64,000 nucleotides of DNA from NCBI RefSeq assembly GCF_051487185.1, contig NZ_JAHVDK010000040.1, forward strand, positions 1 to 64,000, in the 5' to 3' direction. This document shows, piece by piece, positions 17,731 to 26,654 of the stretch (positions are counted from its first letter, which is position 1; every line of letters starts with the position of its first letter). The DNA is from Inquilinus limosus_F. Its GTDB lineage: Bacteria; Pseudomonadota; Alphaproteobacteria; DSM-16000; Inquilinaceae. The position numbers and the translations under genes are program-made. The notes beneath the pieces are model-generated. The model did no database searches and was not told the origin of the DNA. It saw only the letters and a program-made list of their open reading frames with translations.

Positions 17731-19539
17731 ATGTCGACGACATCGCCCCGAGCGGAGAACGGCGCGCGAAGCGACCTGACCACACTGGCCCGGGTCATGC
17801 CCTTTCTGTGGCAGGGCGAAGGCTGGGGGCCCCGGCTGCGCATCGTGGCCTGCCTCGGGCTGACATTCCTGTCCTCCTTCGCCGTGGCGTTCGTGCCCCT
17901 TCTGTTTTCGCTGGCGATCGATACCTATGCCGGCCATGGCAACCCCTGGACGATCGGAGCGCTGGGCATCATCTCGGCCTATGCCGCCGCCTCCTGGGCC
18001 GCACGCCTGCTGAGCATGCTGCAGATGCGGTTGTACGTGCCGATCGAACATCGGCTGGAGAGGAGGCTGAGCCGCACCTTCTTCAGGCATCTGCACGGGC
18101 TGTCGCTGCGGTTTCACCTCACCCGCCATACCGGTGCGATCAGCGACGACCTGGCACGCGGCCTGACCGGCACCCGCGAGCTGATCTACAGCGCCGCCTT
18201 CAGCATCCTGCCCCTGGCATTCGAGATTGCCGTCACCTGCATCATCCTGTTGGCGCATCTGCCGCCCTTCTACGCCCTGGTCACCGCCGCCACCCTAGCC
18301 GCCTTCGTGTGGGCGATGAGAATAGGCGCCGAAAGCCTGCGCACCGCCCTGAAGGCAATGCAACAGGAGCGCCGCGGCGCCCAAGCGGTCGCCATCGACA
18401 GCCTGCTCAACTACGAGACGGTGAAGTATTTCGGCGCCGAACAGGCGATCGGCCGCCGCCACGACCAGCGGCTGGAGGCGGCGGAGCGGCTGGCGGCGCG
18501 CAGCCTGGCGCTGTATAGCCTGAACGCCGCCGTCCAGGGGACGGTGCTGAGCCTGGGCCTCGCCATCCTGCTGATCCTCGGCGGCCGGGAGGTCGAAGCC
18601 GGCACCATGACGGTCGGCGACCTGGTGCTGCTGAACACCTACTTCCTCCGCCTGGCCCGACCTCTGGAGCAGCTGAGTCGGCTGTACCGGACGATCCGCA
18701 ACTCACTCACTTCGGTCGAGCAGATGCTGGCCATGCTCGACGAAAGACCGGACGTCACCGATGCGCCGAACGCGGTGCCGCTGCCGCCGGGAAGCGGCGA
18801 CCTGATGTTCGAGCATGTCTCCTTCGCCTATGACCCGCGCCGGCCGATCCTGCGCGACGTTTCGTTCACCTTGCCGGCCGGGCGGACGGTGGCGGTGGTC
18901 GGCGCGTCCGGCGCCGGCAAGTCGACCATCGCCCGGCTGCTGTTCCGCTTCTACGATCCGGCCGCCGGCCGGATCCTGATCGACGGCCACGACCTGCGCG
19001 ACGTCACCCAGGCCTCCCTGCGCGCCGCCATCGCCGTGGTGCCGCAGGACACAGTGCTGCTGAACGAGACGCTGTTCGACAACCTGGTCTTCGGCCGGCC
19101 CGACGCAACGCGCGAGGAGGTCGAGGCGGCGGCGCGGATCGCCCAGCTGGACCGCTTCGTCGCCGGGCTGCCGGACGGCTGGGACACGCGGGTCGGCGAG
19201 CGCGGGCTGAAGCTGTCGGGCGGCGAGAAGCAGCGCGTCGCCATCGCCCGCGCCGTGCTGAAGCGGCCGCGGCTGTTCATCTTCGACGAGGCGACATCAT
19301 CGCTGGACAGCGCCACCGAACAGGCGATCCAGGGCCGCCTGGCCGAGGCCTCGCGCGGCACCTCGACCCTGATCATCGCCCACCGGCTGTCGACCGTGGT
19401 CAATGCCGACGAGATCCTGGTGCTGGACCACGGCCGGGTGGCCGAGCGCGGCAGCCATGCCACGTTGCTAGCCCGCGACGGGCTCTACGCCGCCCTGTGG
19501 CAGCGCCAGCACAGAGCGGCCGAGCCGGCAGCAGAGTAG
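17731..19539 (+). CDS. Atm1/HMT-type ABC exporter (fused permease-ATPase)
   Basis: This is a half-transporter of 602 residues that should work as a homodimer in the inner membrane. Residues 1-330 hold about six membrane helices and include NYETVKYFGAE, the hallmark of the Atm1/ABCB7/HMT1 branch, which exports glutathione-linked metal or sulfur species. The ATPase domain is intact: Walker A GASGAGKST near residue 391, signature LSGGEKQR near 495, Walker B LFIFDEATSSLD near 515, and the H-loop in IIAHRLST. It is flanked by non-coding repeat-bearing DNA on both sides, so it is probably monocistronic. A heavy-metal or glutathione-conjugate export role follows from the family; the substrate is not shown. 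Confidence 0.9.
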   Translation: MSTTSPRAENGARSDLTTLARVMPFLWQGEGWGPRLRIVACLGLTFLSSFAVAFVPLLFSLAIDTYAGHGNPWTIGALGIISAYAAASWAARLLSMLQMRLYVPIEHRLERRLSRTFFRHLHGLSLRFHLTRHTGAISDDLARGLTGTRELIYSAAFSILPLAFEIAVTCIILLAHLPPFYALVTAATLAAFVWAMRIGAESLRTALKAMQQERRGAQAVAIDSLLNYETVKYFGAEQAIGRRHDQRLEAAERLAARSLALYSLNAAVQGTVLSLGLAILLILGGREVEAGTMTVGDLVLLNTYFLRLARPLEQLSRLYRTIRNSLTSVEQMLAMLDERPDVTDAPNAVPLPPGSGDLMFEHVSFAYDPRRPILRDVSFTLPAGRTVAVVGASGAGKSTIARLLFRFYDPAAGRILIDGHDLRDVTQASLRAAIAVVPQDTVLLNETLFDNLVFGRPDATREEVEAAARIAQLDRFVAGLPDGWDTRVGERGLKLSGGEKQRVAIARAVLKRPRLFIFDEATSSLDSATEQAIQGRLAEASRGTSTLIIAHRLSTVVNADEILVLDHGRVAERGSHATLLARDGLYAALWQRQHRAAEPAAE

Positions 19540-19970
19540 CTTCGCTGGGCCTCCGGATCGATCCTGGCCCACTGAGCGCCGGCCCGTCGGCGCCATATCC
19601 GGCCATGACCAGAGCACCTCTAAACCGGACGCAGGCAAAGCTGGCCGGGATCGGTCCTTTCTCGCCAACTTGGCGCCCTAGAAGGGCCCTGGAACCGGAC
19701 ACCGGTCGGCCTGTTCGGACCGGACGTGACCGACCACGGCTCTCGCGGACGATCGCCAGCCCTCCTGCCTTCTCTGAAGCGGACACTCCCGATGATCCAC
19801 CCTTGAAGGCCGAAACCACCACAGCGGCGACTGTTTTCCGCAGATCAGTCTCCATATCTAACCGGAAGGCAGCAGCGCAAAGTCCTTTCGGCGTGCCCCA
19901 AAAACCAGTTCAAGGATCAAGGCATGATCCGCCTGGCAGATTCACGGGTTGATCTTGTAAGCAGGTCGCT
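19540..19970. repeat. Intergenic region with decayed GC-rich repeat
   Basis: No gene is seen. From about 19556 to 19770 there are two tandem-like blocks with CCGGACGCAGGCAAAG, AACCGGACACCGGTCGG, GACCGGACGTGACCGACCA and CGGCTCTCGCGG, words shared with copies near 26.4 and 27.4 kb. The remaining 200 bases should hold the promoter of the AraC gene. Confidence 0.4.
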
Positions 19971-20990
19971 ATGCAAAACACGGCCAAATCGCGGGCCGGA
20001 GGCGGACAGGGGGAGCGGCCCGATTCGATGATCGCCGCCTCTGCCTCGAAGCTCTCCACCTCCGACCTCAACAGCCTTATGCGGGCGCTTGAGATCGATG
20101 TTATTGCGCTCACCGAGATGCTGATCCCATCTGGCCATCGCGCCGAGATGGGAACGATCGACGCGCCGGCGATCCATTACACAGTCAGCGGCAGGGGACG
20201 GATCTCGATCGGCAATGGGCCTCCAATGCCGCTCGAGCCCCACCTGCTCATCATCAAGCCTCCGAACACCCCGTTCGCGATCGAAGTCGACGGAGCCGAC
20301 GGCCCGAAGAGGCTTATCTCCCGTGATTGCTGGAAGCGGCATGACGGCGTATTGCGCATCGCGATGCCGGCCGAGCCGCCCGAGGTCATCCAGATCTGCG
20401 GCTTCTTCAACGCATCTTTCGGGCAATCCATCGGGTTGTTTCGCGAATTGCGGGAGCCCGTGGTCGAGAAATTCGAGCCGACGGACAAGATCGACCTGAA
20501 GCTTCGCGAAGCGGTCGAGGAGCTTTGCGCGCAGGAAATCGGCATGGGTGCCATGACGGCTTCCCTGCTGAAGCAGGTCATCGTCGCCCTGGTGAGGCGG
20601 TCGATGAAGTCTTCTCGCGGCTGGACGGATCGGTTCTCGATCCTCGCGGACCGGCAGATCACGCGTGCCTTCGCCGACATGGTGGCACGTCCGGGGGCCG
20701 CCCATACGGTGCGGAGCCTGGCGCAGAGCGCGGGCCTGAGCCGGTCGGCATTCATGGCGCGGTTCTCGGAGATCTTCGGCCGTTCGCCGATGGCCGTCCT
20801 TCGGGACCTCAGGATGCGGCAGGCGGCGCGCGACCTCACGACGACGGCGGCCCCGGTCGACGTCGTGGCCTACAACGCCGGCTACGAAAGCCGCTCAAGC
20901 TTCGTGCGGGCATTCCGCAAAGCCTACAATGTCGATCCCAGCGAGTACCGGCAGAGCGCGAAGAACGATGAGGCTGACAAGGACGCTTGA
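19971..20990 (+). CDS. AraC-family transcriptional regulator
   Basis: The 339-residue protein has an N-terminal cupin-like sensor of the AraC_N type (LLIIKPPNTPFAIEV region). Its C-terminal AraC DNA-binding domain of about 100 residues carries two helix-turn-helix motifs: VRSLAQSAGLSRSAFMARF and the family signature VAYNAGYESRSSFVRAFRKA. Regulators with this layout commonly control an adjacent oxidoreductase gene. Here the next three genes on the same strand encode an MDR reductase, a nitroreductase and an AhpD-like protein, so they are the likely targets. A 220-base gap before the reductase suggests that the operon has its own promoter. Confidence 0.9.
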   Translation: MQNTAKSRAGGGQGERPDSMIAASASKLSTSDLNSLMRALEIDVIALTEMLIPSGHRAEMGTIDAPAIHYTVSGRGRISIGNGPPMPLEPHLLIIKPPNTPFAIEVDGADGPKRLISRDCWKRHDGVLRIAMPAEPPEVIQICGFFNASFGQSIGLFRELREPVVEKFEPTDKIDLKLREAVEELCAQEIGMGAMTASLLKQVIVALVRRSMKSSRGWTDRFSILADRQITRAFADMVARPGAAHTVRSLAQSAGLSRSAFMARFSEIFGRSPMAVLRDLRMRQAARDLTTTAAPVDVVAYNAGYESRSSFVRAFRKAYNVDPSEYRQSAKNDEADKDA

Positions 20991-21210
20991 GCCAAGCGCC
21001 GCGCTGCGACCAACCGAGTTCCTTCCCGTCCTTGAGCAGGGTTCGCGCACGCCTGGCGCACTGATCCTCGGCGCTTGCCAGCTCCGGATTCCAGAATATG
21101 TGTCCGCTCGTCCAGGGACGCCGGACGCGGGTTTCATCGCGCCAGAACCGGTGGCAGCGTGGCTTCGGGAGTCGGAAGACGACGTACTACCGCACACAGG
21201 CAGGTGGACG

Positions 21211-22128
21211 ATGAAGGCAATCGTTGTGACGGACCAGGCGGCGGGAACAGTCGGGATGACGCTGGCCGAGCGGCCCGAGCCGCAGGCAGCGATCAACGAC
21301 GTCGTCGTTGAGGTTCACGCGTCGGGCTTCGTCCCGACCGAGCTGGCCTGGCCCTCGACCTGGACCGACCGCCTCGACCGTGACCGGACACCGTCGATCC
21401 CCGGGCACGAGCTGGCCGGAGTGGTCACGGCTCTCGGCTACGGCACGACGGGACTGTCGGTGGGACAGCGGGTGTTCGGCCTCGCCGACTGGTATCGCGA
21501 CGGCACCCTGGCGGAGTATGCAGCGATCGAGGCACGCAACCTCGCTGCGCTGCCGGGCGACGTCGACTTCACGGTGGGCGCGAGCCTGCCGATCTCGGGC
21601 CTGACCGCGTGGCAGGGGCTGTTCGACCATGGCCGCCTCCGGGCGGGGCAGAGCGTCCTCGTGCACGGCTCGGCCGGCGCGGTCGGTTCGATGGTGACCC
21701 AGCTCGCAAAAGAGGCCGGCGCGCACGTCATCGGCACCGGACGCGCCGCCGACCGTCGGACGGCGCTCGACTTCGGCGCGCAGGAGTTTGTCGACCTCGG
21801 CAACGACGTCCTGGAAGACGTCGGCGCGATCGACCTGGTGTTCGATGGTATCGGCGGCGACATCGGGAAGCGGTCCGCAGGCCTGATCCGAACAGGGGGA
21901 ACACTGGTGTCCATCGTCGGGCCAGCCGAGGCACGGCCCACCGACGGCCGGGCGGTCGATTTCGTTGTCGAGGCCGATCGCGCCCAGCTGAGTGAAATCG
22001 TCCAGCGGGTGCGGGACGGGCGACTGCGAACGCATATCGGCACCGTCTCGACCCTCGACGATGCCGTCGCCGCCTTCAACCCGACCGAGCGACGCCCGGG
22101 GAAGACGATCATCCGCGTTCGTCCCTAA
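21211..22128 (+). CDS. MDR-family NADP-dependent quinone or enone reductase
   Basis: The 305-residue enzyme belongs to the medium-chain dehydrogenase/reductase superfamily. It has the GroES-like half with PGHELAGVVTALG, and the Rossmann half with GSAGAVGSMVTQLAKEAG and VIGTGRAADR for NADP binding. The catalytic zinc ligands of true alcohol dehydrogenases are absent, so a quinone- or enone-type reductase acting on electrophilic carbonyls is more likely. The ATG at 21211 (MKAIVV, a typical MDR start) is used; the open frame begins earlier, inside the AraC gene, and that part is not coding. It lies between the AraC regulator and a nitroreductase. Confidence 0.9.
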   Translation: MKAIVVTDQAAGTVGMTLAERPEPQAAINDVVVEVHASGFVPTELAWPSTWTDRLDRDRTPSIPGHELAGVVTALGYGTTGLSVGQRVFGLADWYRDGTLAEYAAIEARNLAALPGDVDFTVGASLPISGLTAWQGLFDHGRLRAGQSVLVHGSAGAVGSMVTQLAKEAGAHVIGTGRAADRRTALDFGAQEFVDLGNDVLEDVGAIDLVFDGIGGDIGKRSAGLIRTGGTLVSIVGPAEARPTDGRAVDFVVEADRAQLSEIVQRVRDGRLRTHIGTVSTLDDAVAAFNPTERRPGKTIIRVRP

Positions 22129-22156
22129 GCAACACGCGCCTTAAGCGACACGCGTC
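22125..22156 (+). repeat. Short near-perfect direct repeat
   Basis: CTAAGCAACACGCG and TTAAGCGACACGCG follow each other directly after the stop codon of the reductase gene (12 of 14 positions match). It is too short to assign a role and may be a chance or slippage duplication. Confidence 0.3.
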
Positions 22157-22356
22157 TATCGATGCATGCGGCCGGCCGACGCTGCCGGAACGGCCGGCTG
22201 CGCCCTATCGGACGCGCCCAGGGCAACCTGGGTCTCTGCCCACGGCTCCTGGGATGAGATGTCGAACAGACTCCATCCCAGCAGAGAGAGCGAAACCGCT
22301 CTTGTACGTCAACCTGCCCCTTCAACCTGGAAATCACCAAGACCAACGGGATCGCC

Positions 22357-22974
22357 ATGACCAACGCCGTCATCGACTGTATTTTGAGTCGCAGCGCCGC
22401 CAAGTACTACGACCCCTCCGCCACCTTGAGCGACGACCAGATCCGCGAGCTGGTGCGGATCGGCACCACCGCGCCGACATCCTTCCACCTGCAGAACTGG
22501 CGCTTCATCGCCGTGCGCACGCCCGAAGCGAAGGCCCGGCTGAAGCCGATCGCCTGGAATCAGCCGCCCATCACCGAAGCGGCCGTGACCTTCATCATCT
22601 GCGGCCAGCTGGCCGATTCCAGCGTGATACCAGAGCGCCTGGCACCGCTGGTGGAAGCGGGAATCATGCCGGCAACGATGGTGCCGGACTGGGAAATCCC
22701 TGCACGCGGTCTGTACTTGAACTACCCGCAACGCCAGCGGGACGAGGCCGTACGCTCCGGCGCCATCGGCGCGACGGCGATAATCTATGCGGCCCGCTCG
22801 CTGGGGCTGGGTTCGACGCCGATGATCGGTTTCGATGCCGAAGCGGTGGCCCGCGAGTTCGGACTGGCCGAGGACGAGGTGCCGGTCATGCTGCTGTCCG
22901 TCGGGGCGGAGCGTCTGGGAAACTGGCCGCAGAAGCCGCGCCGTCCGGTGGACGAAGTGCTGGATCTCGTATAA
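22357..22974 (+). CDS. Nitroreductase-family flavoprotein
   Basis: The 205-residue protein starts with the family pattern ILSRSAAKYYDPSATLSDDQ and contains TTAPTSFHLQNWRFIAV for FMN binding. The GAIGATAIIYAARSLGLGS helix and the C-terminal VGAERLGNWPQKPRRPVDEV are also as expected. Members are FMN-dependent, use NAD(P)H, and reduce quinones, nitro compounds or other small oxidants; some have other roles. It follows the MDR reductase by 230 bases and precedes an AhpD-like gene by only 31 bases, so the latter two are probably co-transcribed as an electrophile or oxidant detoxification pair. Confidence 0.9.
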   Translation: MTNAVIDCILSRSAAKYYDPSATLSDDQIRELVRIGTTAPTSFHLQNWRFIAVRTPEAKARLKPIAWNQPPITEAAVTFIICGQLADSSVIPERLAPLVEAGIMPATMVPDWEIPARGLYLNYPQRQRDEAVRSGAIGATAIIYAARSLGLGSTPMIGFDAEAVAREFGLAEDEVPVMLLSVGAERLGNWPQKPRRPVDEVLDLV

Positions 22975-23005
22975 TTTCCTGTAAAATCAGCAACTTGCGG
23001 AGAAT

Positions 23006-23554
23006 ATGATGGCAAGAGCCGCGGCTCTCAAGCCGGAACAGGTGCCGGCCGATTCGAAGCCGACTCTCGATGCGTTCACCAGGAACATCGGTTTCACCCC
23101 GAATATGATAGCGACCTTTGCGCAGAGCCCGATCGCGTTCAATTCATGGGCCAACCTGCTCGGCTCCTTGAGCAAGGCGCTCGACGTGAAGACGCGTGAC
23201 AGCATCGGCCTCGCTGTCTCCGAGGTGAATGGCTGCAACTACTGCCTGACGGTTCACAGCTTCACGGCCGAGCATATGGCCAAGCTGTCGGCCGATGACA
23301 TCATCCTCGCCCGGAAGGGCCATGCCCGCGACCTGAAGCGGAACGCCGCCGTCCAGTTTGCGCGCAAGGTCATCGAGACTCGAGGCCATGTCGGTGACGC
23401 CGATCTGAAAGCCATCCGCGATGCCGGCCACACGGATGCGAATGTCATGGAGATCGTCGCGCTGGTTGCCATGTACTCCCTGACGAACTTCTTCAATAAC
23501 GTGTTCGATCCCGAGAAGGACTTTCCCGCCGTTACGCCGGCTGGCTCGGTCTGA
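23006..23554 (+). CDS. AhpD-like carboxymuconolactone decarboxylase-family peroxidase
   Basis: The 182-residue helical protein carries the redox motif NGCNYCLTVHSF with Cys residues near 76 and 79 and the conserved His three residues on, as in AhpD-type alkylhydroperoxidases. A YSLTNFFNNVFDPEKDFP segment near the C-terminus is typical of the CMD-domain peroxidase branch. Such proteins reduce peroxides or act as carriers with a dithiol active site. It lies 31 bases after the nitroreductase and is followed by two short hairpins that may end the transcript. Confidence 0.9.
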   Translation: MMARAAALKPEQVPADSKPTLDAFTRNIGFTPNMIATFAQSPIAFNSWANLLGSLSKALDVKTRDSIGLAVSEVNGCNYCLTVHSFTAEHMAKLSADDIILARKGHARDLKRNAAVQFARKVIETRGHVGDADLKAIRDAGHTDANVMEIVALVAMYSLTNFFNNVFDPEKDFPAVTPAGSV

Positions 23555-23578
23555 TCTCCATCCGGTCGCATCGACCAT

Positions 23579-23610
23579 CTCCGAGGAGCCTCGGAGGCTT
23601 CATGTGAAGC
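23579..23610 (+). terminator. Two adjacent hairpins after the AhpD-like gene
   Basis: CTCCGAGG-AG-CCTCGGAG at 23579-23596 is a perfect 8-base inverted repeat. It is directly followed by GCTTCA-TG-TGAAGC at 23597-23610. There is no T run, so this may be a weak terminator or an mRNA-stabilising structure rather than a classical intrinsic terminator. Confidence 0.45.
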
Positions 23611-23911
23611 GAGTGCGACGCCAAAGCCCAGATGCACCCGGGAGAGCTTCCTGGGAGAGCGTCCGGGCTTTTCGCGTGTGCGACGCGCGACATCCCCTCC
23701 GGCGCGCGATATCCGTCACATATCTGGCGTCGGCACCGCGACCGAAACGCCCGCTTTCCTTGGAAGCGGCCATCCGGCAGCCTCGGTCGCGACTTCCGCT
23801 TCTCACCCTTCCCTGCCGCCCTGGCACGGCCTGGATGCGCCAATACCGATGATAGCGTCGGCATCTCCAGACTGGACATCCACCGGATCGGCGGCACCCG
23901 GCGTGTCCAGC

Positions 23912-24086
23912 AACCGGGCGTTCTGTTTCATCGGCAGCCGGCTCGACACCCAATCACGCTAGCGAACTGCGCTTCGCCTATAGCGGCTCGGACACGGTGA
24001 TCGCCCGCGCCGTCGACGGCGTGTTCGACGTCCATATATTGCCCGCCGGGCACGTCGCGCTGGTGGCCGGGGAGTTCGTGCTGTAG
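23912..24086 (+). pseudogene. C-terminal fragment of an RTX/haemolysin-type protein
   Basis: Two adjacent frames encode pieces resembling the end of RTX-type calcium-binding proteins. One frame gives SNRAFCFIGSRLDT. The other gives SELRFAYSGSDTVIARAVDG, then HVALVAGEFVL and a TAG stop at 24084. The typical C-terminus of serralysin-like or haemolysin-type secreted proteins has the order FIG, ELR(F/Y), V.L.A.(D/E)FVL. The frame changes between the two pieces and nothing upstream encodes the glycine-rich nonapeptide repeats, so it is a remnant. The preceding 300 bases from 23611 hold nothing I can identify. Confidence 0.5.
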
Positions 24087-24143
24087 CCAGCCCACTTGGC
24101 CGCCGGTCGACGCTGACCGGCGGGCCAGGTGCAAATATCCTCT

Positions 24144-24758
24144 TCAGCGAGATGCCATCCGCGTGTCGGTCGCGATCCAGTTCTCTTCCCAGGTCCTGCC
24201 GCCGTCTGCGGAGAAGGACTGTACGAAGCGGTAGACATCGCGCGTCACGGGCAGGATCTCGAACCGGACTAACACGGTGCGGCCGTCGTCGAGGGAATCC
24301 TGGCCGTAGAACATGCCGCGGCCATTCGTGAACCGGCCATACACCGGCGGCGTCAGTGTGCCAACCCGCGCGTTGGAGAAATGAAGGCTCCATTGCCGCG
24401 ATTTCGGGTTGTACAGGCGCAGGCTCAGGCCTTCGATGTGGTGCCCGGTGGGACTGTCGGCCTCCAGCTCCAGCAGATTCGCACGACCGTCCCAGACTTT
24501 GCGGACCGTCGAGGTGCCGTCGAATTCGAGCCACTCGTTAGGAGACTCGCTGAGGGGCTCCGCGAGCACTTTCATCTGTGTCTTCCAGGTGCCGATCTCG
24601 AAGTCGAAATCGTGCTGGCCATCGGCTGACGCAGTGTCGGGCGCTGCGGCCGCATTCTGCGCCGACGCCACCGGTGGGAGCAGAAGCGCGCCGGCCAGCA
24701 GCCCGGCCGGCAGCAGGAGGTGAAGGCCCGTGAACCGCGGATGGGACATCGCCGGCAT
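24144..24758 (-). CDS. Secreted DUF1579-like protein
   Basis: The start at 24758 follows GGGAGAG at a good distance and opens a 204-residue protein. It has a signal peptide (FTGLHLLLPAGLLAGALLLP, cleavage near ASA-QN) and a mature domain of the DUF1579 type. Typical elements are HDFDFEIGTWKTQM, WLEFDGTSTVRKVWDG, SLRLYNPKSRQWSLHF and a final FSADGGRTWEENWI. It is probably periplasmic; the family is often linked with lipid or small-molecule binding but has no settled function. The much longer open frame upstream is the shadow of the MocR gene. It is divergent from that regulator with 81 bases between starts, so it may be a target. Confidence 0.85.
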   Translation of the reverse strand: MPAMSHPRFTGLHLLLPAGLLAGALLLPPVASAQNAAAAPDTASADGQHDFDFEIGTWKTQMKVLAEPLSESPNEWLEFDGTSTVRKVWDGRANLLELEADSPTGHHIEGLSLRLYNPKSRQWSLHFSNARVGTLTPPVYGRFTNGRGMFYGQDSLDDGRTVLVRFEILPVTRDVYRFVQSFSADGGRTWEENWIATDTRMASR

Positions 24759-24801
24759 GAAGCTCTCCCGGATCTGAATGGTGAGCCACGCTAGGCAGGG
24801 A

Positions 24802-24823
24802 GTGGTAATCTGGAAATCACCAC
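24802..24823. promoter_or_regulatory. Imperfect palindrome in the MocR divergent promoter
   Basis: The 22-base sequence beginning GTGGTAATCT and ending AATCACCAC is an imperfect inverted repeat: its reverse complement matches at 16 of 22 positions, with perfect GTGGT/ACCAC ends. It sits between the divergent starts at 24758 and 24840. MocR/GntR regulators usually bind such sites next to their own gene, so this is a candidate operator. Confidence 0.5.
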
Positions 24824-24839
24824 TTTGCCCACAAATGCC

Positions 24840-26261
24840 ATGACCACCCTGCACTTGCCCCTCGACCGGTCCGGCGGACTGCCGCTGCACCGGCAGATCT
24901 ATGACGGCATCCGCGCGGCGATCCTCGCGGGCGCGTTGCGGCCGGGCCAGCGCATCCCGTCCACACGCGGCCTGGCCGCCGAGCTGGGCGTCTCGCGCCT
25001 GCCGGTGCTGGCCGCCTACGAACAGCTGCTGCACGAGTGCTATCTCGAGGGGCGGACGGGGTCGGGCACTTATGTCAGCCAGGCGCTGCCGGACGAGCTC
25101 CTGGAATCGCAGCCGGCGTCCGATGTGGCGCGATCCGCGCCCCGGGTCCCGCCGGAACGCGACTATGGTGGGCTCGCCCCGTTCCGCACCAGCCTGCCGG
25201 CGCTGGACCGGTTTCCGCACGCGGCCTGGGCGCGGCTGGTGGCGCGGCATGCGCAGCGGCTGCCGCTGGCGCATATGGCCTATGGCGATCCGGCAGGGTT
25301 GCCGGTGTTGCGCGCGGCGATCGCCGACCATCTGCGCGCCGCGCGCGGGGTCGGCTGCAGCGCCGGGCAGGTCCTGGTCGTGTCCGGCTCGCAGGCGGCG
25401 CTGCGCATCGCCGCCGCGATGCTCCTCGCGCCCGGCGACGGCGTGGCGATGGAGGAGCCGGGCTACTCGGGGGCGCGGGCCGCGCTGGCGGCCGGCGGGG
25501 CGCTGCTGCTGCCGGTCCCGGTGGACGAGGCGGGCATCGACATCGACGCACTGCGGCGTGCTGACCGGGTGCGCGCCGCCTATGTCACGCCCTCGCATCA
25601 GTATCCGCTCGGCATGTCGATGACAGCGGCGCGGCGGCTGGCGCTGCTGGACTGGGCCCGGCGCGAGGACGCCTGGGTGCTGGAAGACGACTACGACAGC
25701 GAATACCGCTACGTCAGCCGTCCGCTCGGCGCGCTGCAGGGCATGGATGCGCATGGGCGGGTGATCTATATCGGCACCTTCAGCAAGGTGCTGTTTCCGG
25801 CTCTGCGTATCGGATACCTGGTGGTGCCGCCATCGCTGGTGCAGGACGCCGTGAGGGCGCGGCTGGCCTTCGACCTGTTCCCGCCCACGCTGTACCAGTC
25901 CGCGCTTGCCGAGTTCCTGGCCGAGGGGCATTTCGCGCGGCATCTGCGCCGCATGCGCGGCGTGTACCAGGCGCGGCGCGCGGCCCTGCTGGATGGTTTG
26001 GTGCGGTATTGCGGCGACCGTCTGGTCGTTCACAACGCCGACGCCGGGCTGCATGTCGCGGTGCTGCTGCCAGACGGGCTCGATGACACCGACCTAGTCC
26101 AGCGCATGGGCGAGCGTGGCCTGACGGCGACGGCGCTGTCCACCTGCTACGCGGGCGCGGTGCGCCGCTCCGGCCTGCTGCTCGGCTTCGGCGGCTCGGA
26201 CGAGCGCCGGCTGCTGGAGGCGACGCGGGTGTTGGGCGAGGTCCTGCGCGCGGCCGATTAG
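24840..26261 (+). CDS. MocR/PdxR-type regulator (GntR domain plus aminotransferase fold)
   Basis: The 473-residue protein joins a GntR winged helix (residues about 10-75, LPLHRQIYDGIRAAILAG and LRPGQRIPSTRGLAAELGVS) to a fold-type I aminotransferase domain. The latter includes VSGSQAALRIAAAML, YVTPSHQYPLGM, LEDDYDSEYRY and the PLP-lysine segment GTFSKVLFPALRIGYLV. MocR proteins sense PLP or amino compounds and regulate adjacent genes, typically transporters or PLP and GABA metabolism. The ATG at 24840 is preferred to the TTG at 24825. A fragment of an EamA transporter, a frequent MocR target, lies just past its end. Confidence 0.92.
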   Translation: MTTLHLPLDRSGGLPLHRQIYDGIRAAILAGALRPGQRIPSTRGLAAELGVSRLPVLAAYEQLLHECYLEGRTGSGTYVSQALPDELLESQPASDVARSAPRVPPERDYGGLAPFRTSLPALDRFPHAAWARLVARHAQRLPLAHMAYGDPAGLPVLRAAIADHLRAARGVGCSAGQVLVVSGSQAALRIAAAMLLAPGDGVAMEEPGYSGARAALAAGGALLLPVPVDEAGIDIDALRRADRVRAAYVTPSHQYPLGMSMTAARRLALLDWARREDAWVLEDDYDSEYRYVSRPLGALQGMDAHGRVIYIGTFSKVLFPALRIGYLVVPPSLVQDAVRARLAFDLFPPTLYQSALAEFLAEGHFARHLRRMRGVYQARRAALLDGLVRYCGDRLVVHNADAGLHVAVLLPDGLDDTDLVQRMGERGLTATALSTCYAGAVRRSGLLLGFGGSDERRLLEATRVLGEVLRAAD

Positions 26262-26269
26262 GCCGTGCG

Positions 26270-26387
26270 CGGGAGAGGGGCGGGTGACCAAGCGGATGCC
26301 GAGCGCGATCGGCACCACGCCGAGCAGGTCGAGCGGCGGCATATGCTCGCCCAGCACCGCCCAGTCGAGCCGGCTGAGGCGCGCCAT
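26270..26387 (-). pseudogene. C-terminal fragment of an EamA/DMT transporter
   Basis: The minus strand encodes ASRLDWAVLGEHMPPLDLLG-like sequence (as read: LSRLDWAVLGEHMPPLDLLG) and then VVPIALGIRLVTRPSP. This matches the last two transmembrane helices of EamA-family transporters (W.VLGE......LLG...I..GI.LV.R). The rest of the gene is missing upstream and the frame then runs without a stop into the complement of the MocR gene. It is a dead remnant next to the regulator. Confidence 0.55.
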
Positions 26388-26389
26388 AT

Positions 26390-26654
26390 GCGGTCATCGA
26401 CGCGGCTTCGCTAATCCGGACACGAACCGAGTTGGCTGCGAACGGCCCTTTCTTGCCGGCCTATCGCCCTGGACGGCGCCCGAAACCGGTCATTGAATTG
26501 GACTCCCCGAAGCAAGACGTGACCGCCTTCGGCTCTCTGCGGCCTCTTCTCGACAAGACCCTAGATTGTCCGCTCCATAGCCCTGAGCGGCCACCGAACA
26601 ACAGCAGCCGTGGGCCTGTGACGGTATCGGTTCAGTGCTTGCTGGTGATTTCTC
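26390..26654. repeat. Intergenic decayed GC-rich repeat
   Basis: The sequence contains GAAACCGGTCATTGAATTGG, AAGACGTGACCGCCTTCGGC and GGCTCTCTGCGGCCTC. Close relatives of these words are found at about 19.7 kb (GGACGTGACCGACCACGGC) and 58.4 kb. It is non-coding and looks like an eroded interspersed repeat. Confidence 0.4.

Noticed and set aside
24759..26054. N-terminal extension of the DUF1579-like frame
   Set aside because: It is antisense to the MocR gene; the true start has a signal peptide and ribosome binding site at 24758.
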